Source of the DNA: an uncultured Ruminococcus sp.
GTDB lineage: Bacteria > Bacillota > Clostridia > Oscillospirales > Acutalibacteraceae
Reading direction: 5' to 3'
NCBI GenBank assembly: GCA_902794395.1
Contig: CADBHB010000015.1
Span: 1 to 62,183, forward strand
DNA length: 62,183 nt
This document shows positions 53,440 through 61,103 of the stretch, one piece after another. The first letter of the stretch is position 1, and each line of letters starts with the position of its first letter. The notes under the pieces were generated by a model. It was not told the DNA's origin, searched no databases, and worked only from the letters and a program-made list of their open reading frames with translations. A program made the position numbers and the translations under genes.

Positions 53440-55809
53440 ATGAAACGGACAGCGAAAAAAATCATCGGAATCGCACTGTGCGTCTGCCTGATGCTTTCCA
53501 TGGCTGCCCTGAATATCCCCGTCGCCTCGGCGGCGGCAGGCACAGTGACGCTCGATTTCAGCGGCGCAGTGAATTCCTACGGCAAAAGAGACATTTTACA
53601 GCAGTATGTATGCAGCAGCGGCAACGACATAAAGCTGCTCAACGGGAAAAAGCTTTATCGCTACAGTATTTCCCAAAACACCTTTAATCAGGAATACACC
53701 TTCCCAAATCCGGAGGATATTAATCCCGCCGCCGAACAGTACGGCTCTGTCAGGGTGTATGACGGCGTTCAGGCGGCGTATGTCAACGAACAGACAGGCA
53801 AGCTCTACTATGCCTATGACAAGTACCGCATGTTCAACAAGCGCGAGGGTCTGGCGGTGGAGATCATCACCTACGACCTTGAGCAGGCAAGGGTGGTGTC
53901 CACACTGACCGTCACGGGCGAAAACCTGATGTCTGTCGGCGCGGACAACAACGGCAGGATCTTTCTTGCGACGCGCGCGCAGTTCGCGGACATCGGCAAT
54001 CCCACGGCACTGTATGTTTACAGCGCTGACGGGGCAGAGCTGGCGCAGATGACGCTGGATAACCCCATCGACACCTTCTGCGGCTTTGCGGGCGGCGGCA
54101 GGTTCTACTTTGCGGAATCACAGTACACGGTGCTGGCAAACAACCGCTTCCGCGTTGACAGAAGGCTGCGCAGCTGTGTCCTTGACGGCAGCGCGCTGAA
54201 TCTGGGCGGCTATCTGTGCAGTCTGGATTATTACTACAACCAGCCCGCCAAGGTGCTGGGCGGCAGTTATGTCGCGAATTTCACCACACGGCTTTATGAC
54301 GTGCAGACCGGCGCCTCCGCTTACTATTTCGCGGGGACCTCGGCGAGTGAACAGGAGTTTTATAAAAAGCACAACACCCCGAACGCGGTGCTCGACAACA
54401 ACGTGCTTTACGTGCTGCGCGACAGCCATTATATCATGGGCTACGATCTCGACAGTACGATGCCGGTCGCAAGCTACCGCACCGACGACACGGTGTTCAG
54501 TATCATACCGCGCGGCAGCGGCGTTATGGCGCTGCTGAAAAACGGCAGCGAATACAGCTACCGCTATATCGCATTCGACGATTTTACCCACCCTCAGGAA
54601 AAGGCGCTCAACCTCAACGAGAGCTCTGTGTATCAGCGCAGTCAGGCTGAGATAGTTCAGCGTTTCGCACAGGCGGTGCCCTCGGACTACAGCGCCCGGT
54701 TTTATTCCGAGAGAGGCTCGGCAAACTCTCCGTATAAGGAGTTCACTCTGACCGACGAAACCAAGGAGAATCTTGTGCGGGCGGCAAGCTATTACCGCTG
54801 GCTTGAGGGGCTAAGCGGCTTCTCCTCCTCCGACGCGACCACCTGGAGCAACGCCGCCAAGGGCGCGGTGCTGGTAGACAAGTCGGTGCGGCTGACGCAC
54901 GAGCTGTCGCATACTCCGCCGCGTCCGGACGATATGGATGAGGCGTTTTATGAGGCGGGCTATACCGCCACCTCCTCCAGCAACATCGCCTTCGGCTTCT
55001 CGGACGGCCAGCACGCTATCATCGATCTGCTGCGCGGCTTCCTCAACGACGAGGGCTACAACATCCCCGGACACCGCGACACCTTTATGACCCGCAACGC
55101 CGACCGCTTTGCCGCGGGCTATACGGACTACGGCGCGGTGAACACTATCCAGCTGAGTGGCGACCCCAATCCCAAGGGCTATTCTACCTTGGGCAACAAT
55201 CAGCCCGCGTACGCGTGGCCCGCTCCGGGTTACTTCCCCGAGGAGGAGATCTCCACCACCTCTGTCTGGACCATCAACCTAAACACCGATCACGTTGCGC
55301 TGTCGCCAAAGGCGTTTTACGTAAAGATCACCGATGTTCAGACCGGCGAGACATTTCTCCGCGACTCAAACGAAACAGGACTTTTTTCCACCGACAAGTG
55401 GGGCAAGTTTATTTCCTTCCTGCCGCCAGAGGCGCAGAGCTACAGCGGCAAGCAGTATAAGGTAGAGGTGTTCAACCTCGCCGACAGCGAAGGGCTGCCC
55501 CTTACGCTTGAGTATACCGTGAACTTTTTCAGCTATACAGACCCGATAATGATAGACGGCAAGACTTATATCGCCGACGAATACGGCGTGCTGACAGAGC
55601 AGCTCACCTATATGCTCGGTGACGCCAACGAGGACGGCAGGGTGACTATTAATGACGTTACGATGATCCAGCGCTATCTTTCGGAGCTGGTAACTCTTTC
55701 CGCCGCAGGGCGCTTGGCGGCGGATGTCAGCAAAGACGGCAATATCACCATAGATGATGTCACGATGATACAGCGGTATCTGGCAAAATACATCAGTAGC
55801 TTCGATTAA
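53440..55809 (+). CDS. Secreted beta-propeller/CAP-like protein with C-terminal dockerin
   Basis: AAGGAG precedes ATG. Sec signal (about 1-32). Residues 60-400 hold propeller-like repeats (LYYAYDK, RIFLATRAQF, VLYVLRDSHY). Residues about 430-600 look like a CAP/SCP domain: AASYYRWLEGLSGF, THELSHTP, then PGHRDTFMTRNADRFAAGYTDYG. The C-terminus (about 725-789) is a type I dockerin with two near-identical loops (GDANEDGRVTINDVTMIQRY and DVSKDGNITIDDVTMIQRY). It should be part of a cellulosome- or amylosome-like complex through a cohesin elsewhere. Confidence 0.82.
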   Translation: MKRTAKKIIGIALCVCLMLSMAALNIPVASAAAGTVTLDFSGAVNSYGKRDILQQYVCSSGNDIKLLNGKKLYRYSISQNTFNQEYTFPNPEDINPAAEQYGSVRVYDGVQAAYVNEQTGKLYYAYDKYRMFNKREGLAVEIITYDLEQARVVSTLTVTGENLMSVGADNNGRIFLATRAQFADIGNPTALYVYSADGAELAQMTLDNPIDTFCGFAGGGRFYFAESQYTVLANNRFRVDRRLRSCVLDGSALNLGGYLCSLDYYYNQPAKVLGGSYVANFTTRLYDVQTGASAYYFAGTSASEQEFYKKHNTPNAVLDNNVLYVLRDSHYIMGYDLDSTMPVASYRTDDTVFSIIPRGSGVMALLKNGSEYSYRYIAFDDFTHPQEKALNLNESSVYQRSQAEIVQRFAQAVPSDYSARFYSERGSANSPYKEFTLTDETKENLVRAASYYRWLEGLSGFSSSDATTWSNAAKGAVLVDKSVRLTHELSHTPPRPDDMDEAFYEAGYTATSSSNIAFGFSDGQHAIIDLLRGFLNDEGYNIPGHRDTFMTRNADRFAAGYTDYGAVNTIQLSGDPNPKGYSTLGNNQPAYAWPAPGYFPEEEISTTSVWTINLNTDHVALSPKAFYVKITDVQTGETFLRDSNETGLFSTDKWGKFISFLPPEAQSYSGKQYKVEVFNLADSEGLPLTLEYTVNFFSYTDPIMIDGKTYIADEYGVLTEQLTYMLGDANEDGRVTINDVTMIQRYLSELVTLSAAGRLAADVSKDGNITIDDVTMIQRYLAKYISSFD

Positions 55810-55841
55810 GGCGATACCGCGCGTTTATCGGCGCTTGTTCA

Positions 55842-55880
55842 AGGCAGGGGCGGTTTGTGTCGCCCCTGCCCGATTTTTTT
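55842..55880 (+). terminator. Terminator after the CAP-dockerin gene
   Basis: GGCAGGGGCG/CGCCCCTGCC, 10 bp, then CGATTTTTTT. It ends 9 bases before the -35 of the 5S promoter. Confidence 0.85.
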
Positions 55881-55889
55881 AAAAAACCG

Positions 55890-55918
55890 TTGACAAACCG
55901 AAAACGATGTGCTATAAT
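55890..55918 (+). promoter_or_regulatory. Consensus promoter of the 5S rRNA
   Basis: TTGACA (55890-55895), 17 bp, TATAAT (55913-55918): perfect vegetative consensus. Confidence 0.85.
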
Positions 55919-55937
55919 CCCTCTTGTTGTTGAAAAA

Positions 55938-56053
55938 GTTGGTGTCGATGACGCTGAGGGTCCACCTGTTCCCATACCGAACACAGAAGTTAAGCTCAGT
56001 GGTGCCGAAAATAGTGCCTTGGCGACGAGGTGTGAAAATAGGGAGATGCCAAC
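55938..56053 (+). rRNA. rrf: 5S ribosomal RNA (isolated copy)
   Basis: The stretch contains CCACCTGTTCCCATACCGAA, then CACAGAAGTTAAGCTC, the conserved core of bacterial 5S rRNA. TTGGTGTC at the 5' end pairs with GATGCCAA at the 3' end (stem I). 116 bases. A T-rich run follows. No 16S, 23S or tRNA gene is next to it, so it is an orphan 5S with its own promoter. Confidence 0.95.
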
Positions 56054-56135
56054 ACCAATAGGGTGGGCGTTTTTTATTTTTTATTTTCCTGCCGAACATA
56101 CGGTACGGATGAACACACTATACGGGACGGCGGAT

Positions 56136-57194
56136 ATGAAGGATATTTTTGAACGGGAAACAAGCGTATGGCAGCGGCTTAAGCACTGCGGAAAGCCCGT
56201 GGTGCTCTACGGCATGGGCGACGGCGCCGACAAGGTGTTGGCGGCGTTTGAACGCTGCGGCATAAGACCGGCAGGGGTGATGGCGAGCGACGCCTTTGTG
56301 CGCGGGCAAAGCTTTCACGGGTTCACGGTAAAAAAAGAGAGCGATCTTGAGCGGGAGCTGGGCGACTTTGCCGTGGCGCTCTGCTTTGCCAGTCAGCTTC
56401 CCGAGGTGATGGAAACGATAAAAGCCGTCGCCGCGCGCCGCGAGCTGCTGGTGCCCGGCGTGCCTGTTTTCGGCGACAGGCTCTTTGACGAGGAGTTCAT
56501 AAACACCTGCCGCGAGGAAATTCAGGCGGCGTACGAGCTGCTTGCCGACGACCTCTCAAGGCGGGTTTACCGCGGCGTGCTGCGGTTTTATCATACGGGC
56601 GACCTCGCCGTCCTCGACAGCATAACCACCGAAAAGGAGGAGGCGTTCAGGGAGCTTTTGCGGCTCGGCGACAACGAGGTCTATGTGGATCTGGGGGCGT
56701 ACAACGGCGATACCATCGACGAGTTTTTGCGTGAAACGAAGGGCAAATACCGCAAGATCATCGCGCTGGAGCCCAACGCGAAGAACTTCTCAAAGCTGCG
56801 CGCGCACTGCGGCGGTATGGAGCGCACCGAGCTGTGGCAGCTGGGCGCGTGGAGCGAAACCGCGACCCTGCTGTTCAACAACAAGTCGGGGCGCAGCAGC
56901 GCCGTTGCCGACAGGGGAGTTGAAACCCGCGTTACGGCGGTGGACGCGCTGCTTTGCGGCATTTCGGCAACTTATGTCAAAGCCGACGTAGAGGGCGCCG
57001 ACGCCGAAACGCTGCTGGGCATGCGCCGTACGCTCGCGCAAAGCAGACCTAAGCTCAACTTCGCCGCCTATCATCGCTTTGAGGATATTTTCCGCCTGCC
57101 GCTGCTTATCCGACAGCTCAACCCCGACTACCGCGTGTATCTGCGGCACCACCCATACATCCCCGCGTGGGACACGAATTTATACTGCATATAA
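56136..57194 (+). CDS. FkbM-family methyltransferase
   Basis: ATG 56136 (MKDIFERETS) after GGGACGGCGG; ATG 56109 is possible, and further-upstream frames run through the 5S gene and are rejected. The N-terminal 130 residues form a Rossmann-like domain (VVLYGMGDGADKVLAAF). The C-terminal FkbM domain has VYVDLGAYNGDTIDEF and IIALEPNAKNFSKL, then YVKADVEGADAETLLGMR. FkbM enzymes O-methylate sugars or polyketides; the target is unknown. Such two-part proteins are common near capsule or sugar genes, but none is here. Confidence 0.85.
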   Translation: MKDIFERETSVWQRLKHCGKPVVLYGMGDGADKVLAAFERCGIRPAGVMASDAFVRGQSFHGFTVKKESDLERELGDFAVALCFASQLPEVMETIKAVAARRELLVPGVPVFGDRLFDEEFINTCREEIQAAYELLADDLSRRVYRGVLRFYHTGDLAVLDSITTEKEEAFRELLRLGDNEVYVDLGAYNGDTIDEFLRETKGKYRKIIALEPNAKNFSKLRAHCGGMERTELWQLGAWSETATLLFNNKSGRSSAVADRGVETRVTAVDALLCGISATYVKADVEGADAETLLGMRRTLAQSRPKLNFAAYHRFEDIFRLPLLIRQLNPDYRVYLRHHPYIPAWDTNLYCI

Positions 57195-57203
57195 TATAAT
57201 CAA

Positions 57204-57239
57204 AGAGCCGGCGCTCACCGTAAAGGTCGCGTCGGCTCT
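57204..57239. terminator. Convergent terminator
   Basis: AGAGCCG/CGGCTCT at the ends, with a GC-rich middle, between convergent genes ending at 57194 and 57244. Confidence 0.6.
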
Positions 57240-57243
57240 GTGT

Positions 57244-57849
57244 TTATTCATCGTAGAGAGAGTCGTTGTATGCGGTGTCCTCCTCCAGCATACGGTCGAT
57301 CTCTGCCATGTACTTGTCGTAGTCGAAGTCGTCGTCATCTATAGACGGCTTTTCCTTCGGCTCCTCCGGCTCGTCGTCGTAGTCGTAGCGCTCGGCTTCC
57401 GTTTCCTCAGCCGATTCCTGCTCCATTCTAAGGCGTTCGCGCTCGTCGCGGCGCTTGGCTCGCAGCATCAGCTTTTCCTGCTCCTGACGCTCCTGCTTTT
57501 CTTTTTTGCGGCGGTCGTCGCCGAATGCCAGGTCGCCCAAAAACTGCCCGAAAATACCGGCTACCAAATAGACGAAAAGCAATATAAGGTTGGTGACGCT
57601 GAAGCCTCCGCTGTAGATCATCGTAAACATAAAGGCGATGGGCGCCATAAGGGTGAACAAAAAGTCGATGCCGTGCTTTGCGCAGTAGGCTGCCGAGGTG
57701 ATGACCGCGGTGGTCAGCAGCACAAAGTAAAATGCGACGGGCCAAAACTTTCCGAGAGGTCCGCTTTTTATGAAAATCAGCGGCACAAGCAGAAAGACGG
57801 CAAAAATGACAATGGCATAAGGAAGATATTTCTTAACCAGTCCGTTCAT
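57244..57849 (-). CDS. Hypothetical membrane protein with charged cytoplasmic tail
   Basis: 201 residues. Four membrane segments in the first 110 residues, then a Lys/Arg/Glu coiled stretch (RRKKEKQERQEQEK) and an acidic Asp/Tyr-rich tail. GGAGG lies near the ATG. No family recognised. Confidence 0.7.
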   Translation of the reverse strand: MNGLVKKYLPYAIVIFAVFLLVPLIFIKSGPLGKFWPVAFYFVLLTTAVITSAAYCAKHGIDFLFTLMAPIAFMFTMIYSGGFSVTNLILLFVYLVAGIFGQFLGDLAFGDDRRKKEKQERQEQEKLMLRAKRRDERERLRMEQESAEETEAERYDYDDEPEEPKEKPSIDDDDFDYDKYMAEIDRMLEEDTAYNDSLYDE

Positions 57850-57887
57850 AAAAACCTCCAGACAGTGTATTTTTTCAGTTCACTGTC

Positions 57888-57916
57888 ATTATACTATCAT
57901 TGTCCGGAAAAATCAA
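57888..57916 (-). promoter_or_regulatory. Promoter of the membrane protein gene
   Basis: Minus strand TTGATT (57916-57911), 17 bp, TATAAT (57893-57888). Confidence 0.7.
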
Positions 57917-57968
57917 GGGCACCTTGGGGCGCTTTCTTTTTATACGGTAAAATGCCTGCGCGTACGCC

Positions 57969-57997
57969 TTGACATCCGTGACGATTTGGACTAAAAT
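57969..57997 (+). promoter_or_regulatory. Promoter of mgtE
   Basis: TTGACA (57969-57974), 17 bp, TAAAAT (57992-57997). The leader is about 215 bases, unusually long. Confidence 0.75.
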
Positions 57998-58035
57998 AAT
58001 ACTGTGCTTTATATGGCTAAACAAATCAATTGTGA

Positions 58036-58176
58036 GGTGAATTTTTAATGGACGCAGCCGGAAGTTTAGGCGTGGTTCCCGGGCGAAGTAGAAGTGAACG
58101 GCAGCTGCGTTCATTTCACCGACTCGATCTGATATGACTCAGATAAAAGCGCGGAGGGTTTTTATCTGGATCATAT
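58036..58176 (+). promoter_or_regulatory. Structured leader upstream of mgtE (candidate Mg2+-responsive RNA)
   Basis: GGTGAA (58036-58041) pairs with TTCACC (58115-58120), and ATGgACGCAGC (58048-58058) with GCTGCGTtCAT (58104-58114), enclosing a branched core with CCCGGGCGAAG. A second hairpin (58132-58148 with 58160-58176) has 16 of 17 positions paired. Known M-box riboswitches precede many mgtE genes, but I do not see the M-box GGUGAGGCUCC block. It may be a divergent M-box or another RNA class. Confidence 0.5.
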
Positions 58177-58217
58177 GCCCGCGAACGCGTCTTTCCGACT
58201 TATAAAGAGGAGGAGAG

Positions 58218-59600
58218 ATGATGGTTCAGGTAAACGTCACGTTGACGCAAACCATAAAAAAACTGCTCGAAGAGAAAAAGTTTTCCACTCTTCGGGACAT
58301 CCTCACCACCATGATGCCCTATGACATCGCGGCGGTGTTTGAGGAATTGCAGGATGAAAAAATGCCCATCCTGTTCAGACTGCTGCCAAAGGAGTTGGCG
58401 GCGGAGACCTTTGTTGAAATGGACGACGAAACGCAGGAGTTTCTCATTCACGGTTTTTCCGATTCCGAGCTGAAGGAGGTCGTTGACGAGCTGTTTGTAG
58501 ACGACGCCGTTGACCTCATAGAGGAAATGCCCGCCAACGTCGTCAAGCGTATCCTGCGCACCGCGGACAAGGATATGCGCAAGCAGATAAACGAACTGCT
58601 TAAATACCCCGAGGACAGCGCCGGTTCTATAATGACCACCGAGTTCATTTTGTTGCGCCCCGATATGACCGCCGAAATGGCTATCAAGCGCATCAGGCGC
58701 ACGGGCGTTGACAAGGAGACCATCTACACCTGTTATGTCAACGACGAAAACAACAGGCTTATAGGTATTACCACGGTCAAAGACCTGCTGCTCGCCAACG
58801 ACGACGATGTGGTGCGGGACATGATGGAGGAAAACGTCATTTCCGTTCACACCCTTGACGACCAGGAGCAGGTGGCGCAGATGTTCTCAAACTACGACTT
58901 TCTCGCCCTGCCGGTGGTGGACAACGAGCAGCGCATAGTCGGCATAGTCACCATCGACGACGCGATCGACGTAATCACCGAGGAAGCGACCGAGGATATC
59001 GAAAAGATGGCGGCGGTATTGCCGTCCGACAAGCCCTATATGAAAACGGGCGTGTTCGGCATTTACCGCAAGCGCGTGCCCTGGCTGCTGATACTGATGC
59101 TGTCGGCTACCTTTACCAGCATGATAATCACGTCGTTCGACAGCGTGCTGGCTCAAATAATTATCCTGTCGTCGTTCATCCCCATGATAACCGGCTCCGG
59201 CGGTAACGCCGGCTCTCAGGCGTCGGTGTCGGTCATCCGCGCCCTGTCGCTGGGAGAGATAGATTTCAAGAGCATATTCAAGGTGCTTTGGAAGGAGCTA
59301 CGCGTGGCTGTCCTCTGCGGTCTTACCTTGGGCGGCGCAAATTTTTTGAAGCTTTTGTTTTTCGATTTGCGCGGCTACGGCGGACAAGGCGAGCCTGTTT
59401 TGATAGCTATGGTGGTGTCGCTGACCCTGGTGGGCACCATCATTATGGCGAAGCTCGTCGGTTCCAGCCTGCCGCTGCTGGCAAAAAAGGTCGGCTTCGA
59501 CCCTGCCGTAATGGCAAACCCGCTGATAACCACGGTGTGCGACTCGCTGTCGCTGCTGATCTACTTCGCTGTTGCCACCTCGGTGCTGCCGGAGATATAA
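58218..59600 (+). CDS. mgtE: Magnesium transporter MgtE
   Basis: 460 residues; GAGGAGGAGAG precedes ATG. N-terminal helical Mg-sensing domain (about 1-135, with PYDIAAVFEELQDE and DDAVDLIEEMP), two CBS domains (about 140-265), then five membrane helices with PMITGSGGNAGSQASVSVIR, the family's pore signature. It imports Mg2+ and closes when internal Mg2+ is high. The long structured leader suggests RNA-level control. Confidence 0.95.
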   Translation: MMVQVNVTLTQTIKKLLEEKKFSTLRDILTTMMPYDIAAVFEELQDEKMPILFRLLPKELAAETFVEMDDETQEFLIHGFSDSELKEVVDELFVDDAVDLIEEMPANVVKRILRTADKDMRKQINELLKYPEDSAGSIMTTEFILLRPDMTAEMAIKRIRRTGVDKETIYTCYVNDENNRLIGITTVKDLLLANDDDVVRDMMEENVISVHTLDDQEQVAQMFSNYDFLALPVVDNEQRIVGIVTIDDAIDVITEEATEDIEKMAAVLPSDKPYMKTGVFGIYRKRVPWLLILMLSATFTSMIITSFDSVLAQIIILSSFIPMITGSGGNAGSQASVSVIRALSLGEIDFKSIFKVLWKELRVAVLCGLTLGGANFLKLLFFDLRGYGGQGEPVLIAMVVSLTLVGTIIMAKLVGSSLPLLAKKVGFDPAVMANPLITTVCDSLSLLIYFAVATSVLPEI

Positions 59601-59625
59601 TTTATTAGCTTAATACGATTCTTTT

Positions 59626-59655
59626 GGCTCGATACATATTGTATTGAGCCTTTTG
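59626..59655 (+). terminator. Terminator after mgtE
   Basis: GGCTCGATACA pairs with TGTATTGAGCC (one G-T pair), then TTTTGTG. Confidence 0.75.
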
Positions 59656-59659
59656 TGTC

Positions 59660-59686
59660 TATTTTTTATTTGAGTTTAGTATTAGT
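59660..59686. repeat. Dispersed repeat, copy 2
   Basis: Exact reverse complement of 37767-37793, about 22 kb away. It is followed by a 12-bp hairpin (GAACAAAAAACC/GGTTTTTTGTTC, 59702-59728), which looks like a bidirectional terminator. Confidence 0.6.
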
Positions 59687-59794
59687 CCAAATAAGCATTT
59701 TGAACAAAAAACCTGTGGTTTTTTGTTCGTTATAGCAGTGACCAAAGCGGATCGGTAAAGAACATTAATTACATAGCGAAAAAGGAGAATTATT

Positions 59795-60640
59795 ATGTTC
59801 TGTGACAAATGTGGAAATCAAATCAGCGACGACGCGATATTCTGACGTTTTTGCGGTACGCGTTTTGCGACCGCACAGCCTGCGGTACAGCCTGTTCAGG
59901 CAGCCCCCGCGCAGGCGGTCGGCTTTGGCAGCGCCGCCCGTCAGCAGGAGCCGGACGAGCTGGAAAAAGCCCGCCAGTTTGCCGCTGCGGTGTGGCCGCA
60001 CTACAGAAGCATCAACGACCGGCATGCAGAGCTGAACCGCCCGGAGGCACTGTGCAATCAAAAGGATGTGCTGTCTAATGTTTTGTTTTTTGTAGGCATG
60101 GGCTTATGCGGGCTGGGTCTGCTTTTGACACTGTTAAGTTTTATTATGCAACGCAACAGACTGGGAAATCTGTTTTTTGTGTGGTCGGCGCAGTGCTTGC
60201 ATGCATAGCTAAGCTTATCATAGCTCCTTCCGGAAAAAGACAGTTTGCGGCGAACGAGGAGGACTACAACCGCGTAGAAGCGACGATCAATAATGAGAGC
60301 AATTATTTGCAGAAGCTGCAGGCGTCTCCCGAGATCAAGCACAAGGCGGAGTATTACGGAAAATATTTCCCCAATGGCGATATGGACGAGGATGCGGTAG
60401 CCTATGTTATCGATCTGATCAAAACCAGAAGATGCGACAGCTTTAAGGAAGCCATCATTATGTATGATACCCACATGTATCAGCAGAAGCAGGAGAACAT
60501 CCGTGTGGCGATGCTCGAGGAGCAGCAGAAAACCACGCAAGCTGCCCGCTCCAGCGCGCGCGGCGGGTATCGCAGCAGCGGCGGCATCTATTTGCGCCAT
60601 CAATTCTTTCTGCAGGAATTGATTTCGGCAGTATGCTTGA
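59795..60640 (+). pseudogene. Zinc-ribbon membrane protein gene with in-frame TGA and frameshift
   Basis: AAAAGGAG precedes ATG. The frame reads MFCDKCGNQISDDAIF, then TGA where the third zinc Cys (TGC) is expected, then RFCGTRF. After an Ala/Gln linker and one membrane helix (LFFVGMGLCGLGLLL), the frame slips at the T6 run 60173-60178: restoring one T gives FFCVVGAVLACIAKL and then a helical tail (NRVEATINNESNYL). Two lesions favour decay. The Cys-to-TGA change also invites a selenocysteine reading, rejected here because of the frameshift and the zinc-site context. Confidence 0.7.
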
Positions 60641-60647
60641 AACATCA

Positions 60648-60680
60648 GGCGGCACGCAGATTTCTGCGTGCCGCCTTTTT
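60648..60680 (+). terminator. Terminator after the zinc-ribbon pseudogene
   Basis: GGCGGCACGCAG/CTGCGTGCCGCC, 12 bp, then TTTTT. It shows that the original gene ended before 60648. Confidence 0.85.
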
Positions 60681-61103
60681 GCGCGGTAAAACGACGAGTT
60701 TTGCTTTGCGTCGCGCGTATGCGGTTTTTCGTGCCGCCGCGCGGCGCTTTTGTTTCGGGAACAAAATGGACCTGACAGGTCCCGCCGCTGCGTAACAAAT
60801 GAATGTGATGATGCAAAAGTTGACTAAAAAGTTTAACATTTTTCAAAACCTCCCAAATGGTATACTTCGCTTGAATGAAAAAGTGAAGCTAATGTAAAAA
60901 CACGTTAGCAGTCATTTTTGTCCAAGCTGATTGAAATTAGAGCCTGTTTCGACGATGACAACGCCGAAACAAAGCATATTTAACTTAATTTTGCAATCGT
61001 CAGGGCATAGCAAAGCTGACAGACCGCCCCTCGATTTTGTCAAAGTGAAACCGACCTGCCTTATCAAGCAATATAGCCGGTCACTGCCCGCAAAATCGTT
61101 AGA
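60681..61103. other. Intergenic region, no gene seen
   Basis: Contains GTTTCG...CGAAAC near 60948-60970 and the 3' flank of the IS30-type element. Open frames here are short, without ribosome sites. The terminal inverted repeat of the element could not be placed with its other end outside the window. Confidence 0.4.

Noticed and set aside
55857-56135. N-terminal extension of the FkbM frame back through the 5S gene
   Set aside because: The stretch translates the 5S rRNA and terminator; the protein starts at 56136 or possibly 56109.
59840-59845. Selenocysteine at the TGA of the zinc-ribbon gene
   Set aside because: The same gene has a frameshift, the site is a structural zinc Cys, and no clear SECIS hairpin was seen next to it.
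60106-60795. A 229-codon plus-strand gene
   Set aside because: Its first half is out of frame with the zinc-ribbon protein and its end runs through a strong terminator; it is part of a frameshifted gene.
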